A stretch of DNA of 64,000 bases from Streptomyces asiaticus (GTDB lineage: Bacteria; Actinomycetota; Actinomycetes; Streptomycetales; Streptomycetaceae): assembly GCF_018138715.1 (NCBI RefSeq), contig NZ_JAGSHX010000006.1:1736001-1800000 (forward strand). Reading direction: 5' to 3'. The notes under the pieces were generated by a model that was not told the origin of the DNA, ran no database searches, and was given only the letters and a program-made list of their open reading frames with translations. Shown in pieces: positions 1 through 8,319 of the stretch (position 1 is its first letter; each line of letters begins with the position of its first letter). The position numbers were made by a program, and so were the translations under genes.

Positions 1-75
1 GACGACGGGCAGCGCCGCTTCCTCGCCGACTGCGACATGACCCCGGTCACCGACCGCAAGTCGGCCGACCACTGA
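1..75 (+). CDS. C-terminal fragment, probable WhiE-I (SchA/CurD-like) protein
   Basis: Only the last 24 codons and the TGA lie inside the window; the residues read [20 protein letters not shown] and on to SADH. No domain can be recognised in so short a piece. The suggestion rests on position: in whiE-type spore-pigment operons the gene just before the cupin (WhiE-II) is WhiE-I, a SchA/CurD-domain protein of unknown function found in Streptomyces spore-pigment clusters. The next gene starts 73 bases downstream with its own ribosome binding site, so the pair is probably cotranscribed but not translationally coupled. Another oxygenase or cyclase tail cannot be excluded. Confidence 0.4.
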   Translation, partial: DDGQRRFLADCDMTPVTDRKSADH

Positions 76-148
76 CGACGTCTCTCCCCCTTCGTACCTT
101 TCCACCCCCGTGGCGCGGACCGCGCAACGCTACCTGGAGGAACTCATC

Positions 149-556
149 ATGACCACGCAGTCCCCTCTCGTCGTCGACCTCGCCGCGGTCGCCCCCAACC
201 GCCGGCGCGGTGGCGATGTGCGCGCCATGCTCACACCGCCTCTGGTGGGCGCCACGAGCGGCTTCATGGGGATGGCCATCGTGGGGCCCGGTGAACGGGT
301 CGCCGAGCACTACCACCCGTACTCGGAGGAGTTCGTGTACGTCGTCAGCGGCGACATGGAGGTGGACCTGGACGGCGAGGCGCATCCGCTCCACCCCGAC
401 CAGGCGATCCTGATCCCCATCAACATGCGGCACCGGTTCCGCAATGTGGGGAGCACCGAGGCCCGGATGGTCTTCCACCTCGGGCCCCTGGCGCCGCGCC
501 CCGAGCTCGGTCACGTGGACACGGAGGCCGCCGAACCCGCCGAGGCGACGTCGTGA
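149..556 (+). CDS. Cupin-domain protein of spore pigment operon (WhiE-II-like)
   Basis: A 135-residue single-domain cupin. The ATG at 149 is chosen over in-frame codons upstream because GGAGG lies 8 bases before it. The beta-barrel motifs are visible: [21 protein letters not shown] (shown to residue 20 only as far as the metal-type His/Glu pattern HYH...E is concerned) and a later [10 protein letters not shown] stretch carrying the second His. Cupins of this kind in aromatic polyketide clusters are thought to act as oxygenases or cyclase helpers; no reaction is proven for the whiE member. Its stop overlaps the ketosynthase GTG start by four bases, implying translational coupling. Family and place in the operon are well supported; chemistry is not. 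Confidence 0.85.
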   Translation: MTTQSPLVVDLAAVAPNRRRGGDVRAMLTPPLVGATSGFMGMAIVGPGERVAEHYHPYSEEFVYVVSGDMEVDLDGEAHPLHPDQAILIPINMRHRFRNVGSTEARMVFHLGPLAPRPELGHVDTEAAEPAEATS

Positions 557-1821
557 CCCGACGGGTGGTGGTCACCGGGCTCGGTGTCGTCGCCCCCGGG
601 GGTGTGGGCGTTCCGGCGTTCTGGGACATGCTCACCGCGGGCCGTACGGCCACCCGGAACATCACGCTCTTCGACGCGGAGCGGTTCCGCTCCCGGATCG
701 CCGCCGAATGCGACTTCGACCCGCTGGCCCACGGTCTGAGCTTCGAGCAGATCGAACGCTCCGACCGCTATGTGCAGTTCGCGCTCGTGGCGGCCCAGGA
801 GGCGGTACGGGACTCCGGTCTCGACCTCCAGGCGCTCAACCCCTGGCGGATAGGGGTTTCGCTGGGCAGCGCCGTCGCCGCCTCCACCCGGCTGGAGCAG
901 GACTACGTCAAGGTCAGCGACGCCGGTGAGCACTGGGCTGTGGACCACCGCAAGGCGGGTCCACACCTTCAGCACGCGTTCTCACCGAGCGCGCTGTCCT
1001 CCGGGGTGGCGGAGCTGACCGGGGCGCAGGGCCCGGTGCAGTCCGTCTCCACCGGCTGCACCTCCGGTCTGGACGCGATCGGTTACGCCTTCCAGGCGAT
1101 CGAGGAGCGGCGGGCCGATGTGTGCATCGCCGGGGCCGCGGACTCGCCGATCACCCCGCTGACCGTGTCCTGCTTCGACTCGATCAAGGCCACCTCGGCG
1201 AACAACGACCACGCGGCCACCGCGTCCCGGCCGTTCGACGCCCACCGGGACGGCTTCGTCCTCGGCGAGGGCGCCGCCGTGCTGGTCCTGGAGGAGCTGG
1301 AGCACGCCCGGGCCCGGGGGGCGCGGGTCTACTGCGAGTTCCGGGGGTTCGCCACCTACGGCAACGCCTACCACATGACCGGTCTGACCCGTGAGGGTCT
1401 GGAGATGTCCGAGGCGATCGACCATGCGCTCGGCCACGCCCGCGTCAACAGCTCCGAGGTCGACTACGTCAACGCGCACGGCTCGGGCACCAAGCAGAAC
1501 GACCGGCATGAGACGGCGGCCGTGAAGCGGTCCCTGGGCGAGCACGCGTACAAGACCCCCATGAGCTCGATCAAGTCCATGGTGGGCCATTCCCTGGGCG
1601 CGATCGGCGCCATCGAGGTGGTCGCCTGCGCCATGGCCCTCGCCCATGGCGTGGTGCCGCCGACGGCCAACTACGAGACCCCCGACCCCGAATGCGACCT
1701 CGACTATGTCCCGCGCACCGCCCGCGCCCTCCCGCTGCGCCATGTGCTGTCGGTCGGCAGCGGGTTCGGCGGCTTCCAGTCCGCGGTGGTGCTGAGCCGG
1801 GCGGACGGGAGTGCGGCATGA
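553..1821 (+). CDS. Type II PKS ketosynthase alpha (WhiE-III-like)
   Basis: A 422-residue beta-ketoacyl synthase of normal length that would condense malonyl units on the ACP to build the aromatic spore-pigment polyketide, as a heterodimer with the following chain-length factor. The nucleophile Cys169 sits in STGCTSG, His309 in VNAHGSGT, and Lys341 and His346 in SIKSMVGHS, so the catalytic set is complete. The GTG start lies inside the cupin stop (GTGA overlap). The gene order cupin, KS, CLF, ACP, aromatase, cyclase matches whiE/sch/cur spore-pigment loci rather than typical antibiotic clusters, where a ketoreductase and tailoring genes are usual. Confidence 0.95.
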   Translation: MTRRVVVTGLGVVAPGGVGVPAFWDMLTAGRTATRNITLFDAERFRSRIAAECDFDPLAHGLSFEQIERSDRYVQFALVAAQEAVRDSGLDLQALNPWRIGVSLGSAVAASTRLEQDYVKVSDAGEHWAVDHRKAGPHLQHAFSPSALSSGVAELTGAQGPVQSVSTGCTSGLDAIGYAFQAIEERRADVCIAGAADSPITPLTVSCFDSIKATSANNDHAATASRPFDAHRDGFVLGEGAAVLVLEELEHARARGARVYCEFRGFATYGNAYHMTGLTREGLEMSEAIDHALGHARVNSSEVDYVNAHGSGTKQNDRHETAAVKRSLGEHAYKTPMSSIKSMVGHSLGAIGAIEVVACAMALAHGVVPPTANYETPDPECDLDYVPRTARALPLRHVLSVGSGFGGFQSAVVLSRADGSAA

Positions 1822-3067
1822 CATCGGCGAAGACCACCCGGAACCGGGGCGCGGTCGTGACCGGCCTCGGTGTGATCGCCCCCAACGGAGTGGGCACCGA
1901 CGCCTTCTGGAAGGCCACCCGGGAGGGGATCACCTCCCTGGACCGGATCTCCCGCGAGGGCAGTGAGCACTTCCCGGTGCGGATCGGCGGCCAGGTCCGC
2001 GGCTTCGATCCGGGTTCGATGATCGAGGAGCGGTTCCTCGTCCAGACCGACCGCTTCACCCACTTCGCGATGGCCTCGGCCGACCTCGCGCTGGACGACG
2101 CCAAGCTGCCGGTGGACGACATGTCGCCGTTCGCCGTGGGCGTGGTGACCGCCGCCGGTTCCGGGGGCGGTGAGTTCGGCCAGCGCGAGCTCCAGCAGCT
2201 GTACAGCAAGGGGCCGCGCTATGTGGGCCCGTACCAGTCCATCGCCTGGTTCTACGCGGCCAGCACCGGCCAGGTCTCCATCCGCGGCGGGTTCAAGGGC
2301 CCCTGCGGGGTGGTGGCGAACGACGAGGCCGGCGGTCTGGACGCGCTGGCGCACGCCCGCCGGTCCATCCGGCGGGGGGCGGACGCGGTGGTGGCGGGCG
2401 CCTCGGAGGCGTCGCTGGCGCCGTACTCCATCGTCTGCATGCTCGGCTGGGACGAGGTCAGCCAGGCCCGTGACGCGGGCCGGGCCTATCTGCCGTTCAC
2501 CGAGGACGCCTGCGGATTCGCGCCCGGGGAGGGCGGGGCGATGCTGGTCGTGGAGGAGGAGGGGGCCGCCCGGCGCCGCGGGGTGCGGATCCGGGGCTTC
2601 ATCGCCGGCTACGGCTCGACCTTCACCGGGCCGTCCCGGTGGGAGCGGTCCCGGGAGGGGCTCGCCCAGGCCATCCGCGTGGCCCTGGAGGACGCGGAGT
2701 GCGCGCCGGAGGAGATCGACGTGGTCTTCGCCGACGCGCTCGCGGTGCCCGAGGCGGACCGCGCCGAGGCGCTGGCGATCGCCGACGCCCTCGGGCCGCA
2801 CGGCACCCGGGTCCCGGTGACCGCGCCCAAGACCGGCTTCGGCCGGGTGCACTGCGCGGCTCCCACGCTGGACGTGGCGGCCGCGCTGCTCGCCATGGAG
2901 CACCGCGTGGTGCCCCCGACCCCGTACGTCACCGACGTCTGCCATGACCTCGACCTCGTCACCCGCAGCTCCCGCCCCGCCGAGCCGCGGACGGCGCTGG
3001 TGCTCAGCAGAGGACTCATGGGTTGCAACGCGGCGCTCGTGCTCCGCGGACCGGAAGGAGATTACTG

Positions 3068-3068
<1 letters not shown>
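1818..3068 (+). CDS. Chain-length factor / ketosynthase beta (WhiE-IV-like)
   Basis: A 416-residue KS-fold partner of the ketosynthase alpha subunit; the heterodimer sets chain length. The ATG is chosen because it overlaps the upstream stop as ATGA. The KS active-site position is non-catalytic: the local sequence [13 protein letters not shown] places Glu170 where the alpha subunit has Cys169. Most chain-length factors have Gln there. The His-containing KS motifs are also lost (the C-terminal region reads [19 protein letters not shown] instead of the SxKSxxGH motif), as expected for this family. The stop shares one base with the ACP start. Confidence 0.93.
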
Positions 3069-4124
<1,056 letters not shown>

Positions 4125-4144
4125 CGCACGCATCGCGCCGCACG

Positions 4145-4182
4145 GGGCCGCCGACGGAGTTCGTCTCCCGGCGGCCCTTTTC
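4145..4182 (+). terminator. Rho-independent terminator after the spore pigment operon
   Basis: A perfect 9-bp stem (GGGCCGCCG / CGGCGGCCC) with a 15-base loop is followed by TTTTCG. It lies 20 bases after the last pigment gene. Confidence 0.85.
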
Positions 4183-4519
4183 GTATGCCGTCATTCGTGG
4201 GGTTTCCTTCGCGTGGCGTCTTTCCCATGGCGTCTTTCGCATGGCGTCGCGAGTGGGTCATGCACCGGGCACGAAAATCTCACACTACTGGGCTCATCGG
4301 AATGATGCCTGCCGAAAAGGTGAAAGGGCATCAGTCCATTCGCGCGGCAAATGAGTGATCATTGCGCTTATCTCCACCCAGAGGGCTTACAACCAAGCAG
4401 ATCGCAGGCCGTGCCGAGTGGCAGGGGAAGCCCTCTTCGCTGACGGTGGACAAGACGCCGCTGCGATCCCTTTATCTGGCAAATAGTCAGTATCGCGACG
4501 GCGCCGGAAGGAATGGCTC
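4183..4519 (+). other. Non-coding leader region with a closed RNA structure
   Basis: No convincing gene lies here, and base composition is noticeably lower in GC than the flanks. The sequence holds imperfect copies of GGCGTCTTTC around 4210-4245. An 8-bp perfect arm, GATCGCAG at 4400-4407, can pair with CTGCGATC at 4461-4468, enclosing 53 bases that contain further short stems, and GATGCC/GGCATC arms lie near 4303-4331. This looks like a structured 5' leader for the secreted protein that starts at 4520. The terminator of the previous operon sits just before, so a promoter should lie within it, but none is unmistakable. Confidence 0.5.
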
Positions 4520-5110
4520 ATGCGATCTACTCGCGCACTCTTCACCGGGGCGGCGATTGCCGCCACCCTGACCCTGGGCGCCCCCGCCGCCGCGTTCGCC
4601 GCCGACGTCTCGGACCCGGGCGGTCACGGCGGGTACTCGAGCAGCCAGGAGTCCTCCGAGGACGGCTACGGCCAGGGCGGCAGCTCCTGGAAGGACAAGG
4701 ACGACCACGGCCGCGAGGAAGGCCGGGAAGAGCACGGCAAGGAAGAAGAAGAGCACGGCAAGGAGGAGATGAAGGGCAAGGACGAGGGCGGCGAGCGCGA
4801 CTGGTCCTCCTCCCACGGCCAGGAAGAGGGCAAGGAAGAGGGCAAGGAAGAGGGTAAGGAAGAGGGCAAGGAGCACGACTTCGGCCGGGAGCACGAGTGG
4901 TCCGGCAAGAAGGAGGACCACGACTGGTCCGGTGGCTCCTGGAAGGACCACGAGAAGGGCGACAAGCCGCGCGGTGGCGTCCACACCGGTGGTGGCGGCA
5001 TGGCCACCACGGGCAGTGGCATGGCCGCCGGCTCGGTCCTGCTTCTCGGTGGCCTCGGCGCCGGTGCCTACGCCCTGCGTCGCCGCAAGCCGACCGGCAC
5101 CGCGATCTGA
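4520..5110 (+). CDS. Secreted Lys/Glu-rich wall protein with sortase-like C-terminal signal
   Basis: A 196-residue protein with an N-terminal Sec signal peptide (cleavage likely after AAAFA, near residue 28), a long polar and probably disordered middle rich in K, E, G, S, W, and a C-terminal sorting-like module: MATTG near residue 160, a hydrophobic stretch of about 20 residues, then RRRK. Streptomyces sortase substrates commonly have LAxTG; MATTG is a degenerate version. The middle includes back-to-back GKEE units. The start is set by GGAAGGA 8 bases before the ATG. The next gene is a sortase, so this is plausibly its dedicated substrate and would end up attached to peptidoglycan. Function beyond surface display is unknown. 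Confidence 0.75.
   Translation: MRSTRALFTGAAIAATLTLGAPAAAFAADVSDPGGHGGYSSSQESSEDGYGQGGSSWKDKDDHGREEGREEHGKEEEEHGKEEMKGKDEGGERDWSSSHGQEEGKEEGKEEGKEEGKEHDFGREHEWSGKKEDHDWSGGSWKDHEKGDKPRGGVHTGGGGMATTGSGMAAGSVLLLGGLGAGAYALRRRKPTGTAI
4819..4872 (+). repeat. Tandem 12-bp repeats encoding GKEE
   Basis: Four near-identical copies of GGCAAGGAAGAG run in frame inside the secreted protein, one with a silent C-to-T change. Length variation between strains by slippage is likely. Confidence 0.85.
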
Positions 5111-5133
5111 GCCTGACTCTTCGTATTCCGTGC

Positions 5134-5170
5134 TGCCGTGGCACCTCCGCCGAGCGGTGGTGCCACGGCA
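5134..5170 (+). terminator. Strong hairpin between wall protein and sortase
   Basis: A perfect 12-bp stem (TGCCGTGGCACC / GGTGCCACGGCA) encloses a loop that itself can form CCGC/GCGG. No T tract follows, so it may only partly stop transcription or may stabilise the upstream message while allowing lower sortase expression. Confidence 0.65.
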
Positions 5171-5206
5171 GTTCCACGAGCGCTGTGAGAAAGCGGCCAT
5201 GAGAAA

Positions 5207-5227
5207 GGCGCCTCGAGCTGAGGCGCC
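5207..5227 (+). promoter_or_regulatory. Hairpin directly before a sortase start codon
   Basis: GGCGCCTC and GAGGCGCC form a perfect 8-bp stem with a 5-base loop, ending at the base before the ATG at 5228. It would hide the only Shine-Dalgarno-like sequence for that ATG, so either it restricts sortase translation or the true start is the ATG at 5264, which has AGAAAGG upstream. Confidence 0.5.
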
Positions 5228-5986
5228 ATGAGACAAGGCGTTGCAAGAAAGGCGAACACCCCCATGGGAAAGCCGGCCAAGCAGGGCGCTGCCGATGGCA
5301 ACACCCGCATTCTCCGCTGGGCCGCCGCGTCGGCCCTCATCGGCGCATTCCTCATCTACAACTCCGTGGACGCCGCCTCCCAGAACACCCCGTCGGCCCG
5401 GCCCGCGGCGAGCGCCCCCGCGTCCATCTCCGAACCGGAGAGCGACACCTCCAACGAGGACGCGTACGCGGATTCCCCGGAGTCGACGACCGCCCCCGAG
5501 TCCCGTCCGGGACCCGCGCTGCCGCGCTCCCCCGCCTCCCATCTGGACATCCCCTCGATCGGCGTGAGCGCGCCCTTCATCCCGCTGTCGCTGGACGCCG
5601 CGGGCGTGCTGGTCCCGCCCCCGGACACCGACCAGAACCTGGTGGGCTGGTACGAGGGCGGCCCCTCGCCCGGTGAGCGCGGCAACGCCATCGTGGCCGG
5701 GCATGTGGACACCAAGATCGGCCCGGCGGTGTTCTACCCCCTCGGCCAGCTCAAGCCGAAGAGCAAGGTGGCCATCACCCGCGAGGACGGGATCGTGGCG
5801 ACCTTCGTGGTCGACAGGGTCAAGACGTTCAAGAAGAACGCCTTCCCGGACAAGCAGGTCTACGGGGACACCCCCAACGCCCAGCTGCGGCTGATCACCT
5901 GCGGCGGGGCCTACGACCACACGGCCAAGGACTACACGGCCAATGTGGTGGTGTTCGCGCACCTCTCCTCGTACCGGTACAGCTGA
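5228..5986 (+). CDS. Class F-like sortase, membrane anchored
   Basis: A 252-residue protein (240 if the ATG at 5264 is used) with an N-terminal membrane anchor (about residues 27-45), a Pro/Ser/Glu-rich linker, and a sortase beta-barrel from about residue 105. The catalytic His lies in IVAGHVDT and the Cys in LRLITCGGAYD; the supporting Arg could not be assigned with confidence, because the usual position near DYTANVVVFAHL has no Arg. Sortases cut a sorting signal and join the protein to the cell wall. The gene immediately upstream encodes a protein with a matching C-terminal tail. It ends at a bidirectional terminator shared with the opposite-strand methyltransferase. Confidence 0.85.
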   Translation: MRQGVARKANTPMGKPAKQGAADGNTRILRWAAASALIGAFLIYNSVDAASQNTPSARPAASAPASISEPESDTSNEDAYADSPESTTAPESRPGPALPRSPASHLDIPSIGVSAPFIPLSLDAAGVLVPPPDTDQNLVGWYEGGPSPGERGNAIVAGHVDTKIGPAVFYPLGQLKPKSKVAITREDGIVATFVVDRVKTFKKNAFPDKQVYGDTPNAQLRLITCGGAYDHTAKDYTANVVVFAHLSSYRYS

Positions 5987-5997
5987 CGCACCCACAA

Positions 5998-6034
5998 GGC
6001 TCCGCCCCTGGACCTGGGGTCCGGGGGCGGAGCC
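5998..6034. terminator. Bidirectional terminator between convergent genes
   Basis: A perfect 11-bp stem, GGCTCCGCCCC / GGGGCGGAGCC, with a 15-base loop lies between the ends of the sortase (plus) and the O-methyltransferase (minus). This GC-rich hairpin type is common at Streptomyces gene ends. Confidence 0.75.
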
Positions 6035-6063
6035 CTGCCATGCGACGGAGCCGCATATCGGTG

Positions 6064-7134
6064 CTAGTGGCGGGCCTTGGTGGGCACCGTGGAGTCGAAG
6101 GCGTGGAGGGCGCCGTTGACGGGCCGGATGTCGGTCACGTTCAGACCGGCCTCGGTCATCCGCGCCACCATGCTCTCCTCGGTGTGCTTCCGGCCGCCCA
6201 CATTGAGCAGCAGGAACAGGTCCATCGCCGTGGTGAAGGAGGACAGGCTGTTGTCGACGAGGTTCTCGATCACGACCACCCTGGCGCCGGGCCGCGCCGC
6301 CGCGACCACGTTGGCGAGCGTCCGGCGGGTGCTCTCGTCGTTCCATTCGAGGATGTTCTTGATGATGTAGAGGTCGGCCTCGACGGGGACCTCGCGGCGG
6401 CAGTCGCCGGGCACGAGCGTGGCCCGCGAGGCCAGCGCCCCGCCGTCCCGCAGCCGCGGATCGGCGTGCGCCACCACCTGCGGCAGGTCCAGCAGCGCGC
6501 CGTGCAGCGCCGGGTGCTTCTCCAGCAGGCTGGCCAGCACATGTCCCTGGCCGCCGCCGATGTCCACCACTTCCTTGACCCCGTCGAGGTCGAGGAAGGC
6601 GGCGACGTCGGTGGCGGACTGCCGGCTGGAGGTGGTCATCGCGGCGTCGAACACCCGGGCCGACTCGGGCGCGTCCTCATGGAGATAGGCGAAGAAGTCC
6701 TTGCCGTAGATCTCGTTGACGACACAGCCGCCGGTGCGCACCGCCCGGTCCAGCCGCGGCCACGCCTCCCAGGTCCATGGCTCGGTGCACCACAGGGCGA
6801 TGTTCCGCAGGCTGCCCGGGGTGTCCTCGCGCAGCAGCCGGGACATCTCGGTGTGCCGGAAGCGGCCGTCCTCGGTCTCGGCGAAGATCTGGCAGCAGGC
6901 CAGGGAGCGCAGCAGCCGGCGCAGCGGGTCGGGTTCGACGTCCACGGCGGAGGCCAGCTCGCCGATGGAGGCGGGCCGGTCGCCCAGCGCGTCGGCGATC
7001 CGCAGCCGGACCGCGGCGCGCACCGAGGCCGCCCGTGCGGCGCCGAAGACGATTTCGCGCAGCCGCATGGGCGGCGGGAGCGCGGCCGGCGGGGGCTGTG
7101 CCGCGTCGGCTCTGGTGGTGTCCACAGTGGTCAT
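6064..7134 (-). CDS. O-methyltransferase-like protein of the acetylserotonin/DmpM family
   Basis: A 356-residue protein with an N-terminal winged-helix dimerisation domain (about 25-105) and a C-terminal SAM-binding domain with VVDIGGGQGHV at 189-199. Family members methylate phenolic hydroxyls of polyketides and other small molecules using a catalytic His in a KN(V/I)LHDW motif. Here the segment reads KNILEWNDES, so that His is absent; some homologues such as RdmB lost methyl transfer and became hydroxylases or decarboxylases. The start was set at the ATG preceded by GAGAGG. It lies 11 bases after the beta-helix gene on the same strand, so the two are one operon. The substrate is unknown. 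Confidence 0.8.
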   Translation of the reverse strand: MTTVDTTRADAAQPPPAALPPPMRLREIVFGAARAASVRAAVRLRIADALGDRPASIGELASAVDVEPDPLRRLLRSLACCQIFAETEDGRFRHTEMSRLLREDTPGSLRNIALWCTEPWTWEAWPRLDRAVRTGGCVVNEIYGKDFFAYLHEDAPESARVFDAAMTTSSRQSATDVAAFLDLDGVKEVVDIGGGQGHVLASLLEKHPALHGALLDLPQVVAHADPRLRDGGALASRATLVPGDCRREVPVEADLYIIKNILEWNDESTRRTLANVVAAARPGARVVVIENLVDNSLSSFTTAMDLFLLLNVGGRKHTEESMVARMTEAGLNVTDIRPVNGALHAFDSTVPTKARH

Positions 7135-7145
7135 GTCGCCGCCTC

Positions 7146-8222
7146 TCAGCACCGGCCCGTGGGCGCGGACAGCTCACAGACGTTGTCGGTGAAGGTGTTG
7201 TCGGGGCCGTTGTCCCGGTCGGCGAGGTCGGCGGGCTGGTTGCCGCTCATCACGTTCCGGCTGATGGCGTTCTTGGTGTTGGGGGCGCCGACGACGCTGG
7301 TGTAGAGCACGATCCCGCCGGACATGGGCGAGGTGCCCACGTTGTCGTTCACCTGGTTGCCCGTCACCCGGGTGCCCTCGGCGCCGGTGAGCACGATGCC
7401 GGCGCCCTGGATGAAGGGGAGCCGGTCGGTGGCCGCGCAGTAGGCGTTGTTCTCGTAGACGGAGTTGTGGCGGACGTTCAGGTCCCCGGCGCGCGGGGTC
7501 GACTCGTCGCCGACGATGAACACCCCGGCGCAGTTGGCGGTGATGGTGTTCCCCTCGACCGAGAGGTCGCGCAGCCGGCGGACCACGACTCCGGTCCGGT
7601 TGCCGCTGAGCCGGTTCCCGGCCACCAGGGTGCCCAGGGCGTCGGTGGCGCCGCCCTCGGCGTCGATGGTGTTGGCCAGGAAGACGCCGGACTGCTTGTT
7701 GTCGCGGGAGACGTTGTCGACGAAGGTGCCGCGGGTGGACATCTCCTGGCCCATGCCCTGCTGGCCGTTGGCCTCGGTGGTGGTGTTCCGTACGGTCATC
7801 CGGTCGGTGCCGGAGCCCCAGATGCCGTTCTTGGGGAAGCCGGTGACCTTCAGTGAGGCGATCCGGACATCCGAGACGGGGTCTTCGGCCGTCCCGGTGA
7901 CGCAGATGCCGTGGCCGGCCTCGCCGCAGGCGTTGGCCGACGGCTTCTCGGCCGGGGAGAGCACGGTGGACTCGCCCGCGCCCACCAGGGTCAGCCGGTC
8001 GGTGGTGATCTGGATGTTCTCCCGGTAGGTGCCGGGCCGGATCTCGATGGTGTCGCCGGGCACGGCGGCGTCCACGGCGGCCTGGATGGACTCGCCGGGC
8101 TGGACCACATGGCGGGTCGCGGCCTGGTCGACGGGGGCGGCGTGGGCTCCGGGGAGCTGGGCGAGTTCGATGACGAGGACGGCCGTGAGGCCGGCGAGGT
8201 GGCGAAGTTTAGGTGTGCGCAT
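7146..8222 (-). CDS. Secreted right-handed parallel beta-helix protein
   Basis: A 358-residue protein with a signal peptide (start MRTPKLRHL, cleavage near AHA-A, residue 27) and repeated turns of a parallel beta-helix (NosD/pectate-lyase-like fold) from about residue 35 to the end: GESIQAAVDAAVPGDTIEI opens the helix, and Asn-rich rungs such as NRTGV, NTITANCAG and NQVNDN recur every 20-25 residues. This fold binds or cleaves polysaccharides; no clear catalytic residues were recognised. The ATG has no good ribosome binding site; a GTG further upstream would add a poor leader. It heads an operon with the methyltransferase and is preceded by a pair of direct repeats that may be an operator. 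Confidence 0.75.
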   Translation of the reverse strand: MRTPKLRHLAGLTAVLVIELAQLPGAHAAPVDQAATRHVVQPGESIQAAVDAAVPGDTIEIRPGTYRENIQITTDRLTLVGAGESTVLSPAEKPSANACGEAGHGICVTGTAEDPVSDVRIASLKVTGFPKNGIWGSGTDRMTVRNTTTEANGQQGMGQEMSTRGTFVDNVSRDNKQSGVFLANTIDAEGGATDALGTLVAGNRLSGNRTGVVVRRLRDLSVEGNTITANCAGVFIVGDESTPRAGDLNVRHNSVYENNAYCAATDRLPFIQGAGIVLTGAEGTRVTGNQVNDNVGTSPMSGGIVLYTSVVGAPNTKNAISRNVMSGNQPADLADRDNGPDNTFTDNVCELSAPTGRC

Positions 8223-8248
8223 GAAAAGGAAGTTAGGTGCGCTCCGCA

Positions 8249-8281
8249 CCACTCGCCACTTATGTTCCACTCGTCACTTAT
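8249..8281 (-). promoter_or_regulatory. 18-bp-spaced direct repeat upstream of the beta-helix gene
   Basis: Two 15-base copies (CCACTCGYCACTTAT on the plus strand) differ at one position and are separated by GTT, giving an 18-bp period. The block is markedly AT-richer than its surroundings and lies 27 bases before the beta-helix start, as expected for a regulator binding site overlapping a promoter. Confidence 0.5.
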
Positions 8282-8319
8282 ACTCCGGATTAGGCCACTT
8301 GGACGCCTTATGGCCCGGC

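Noticed and set aside
4400..4468. ydaO (c-di-AMP) riboswitch
   Set aside because: A structured leader is likely, but the GGGGAxCC and GGGTGAA motifs in the right order were not found, so the class is left open.
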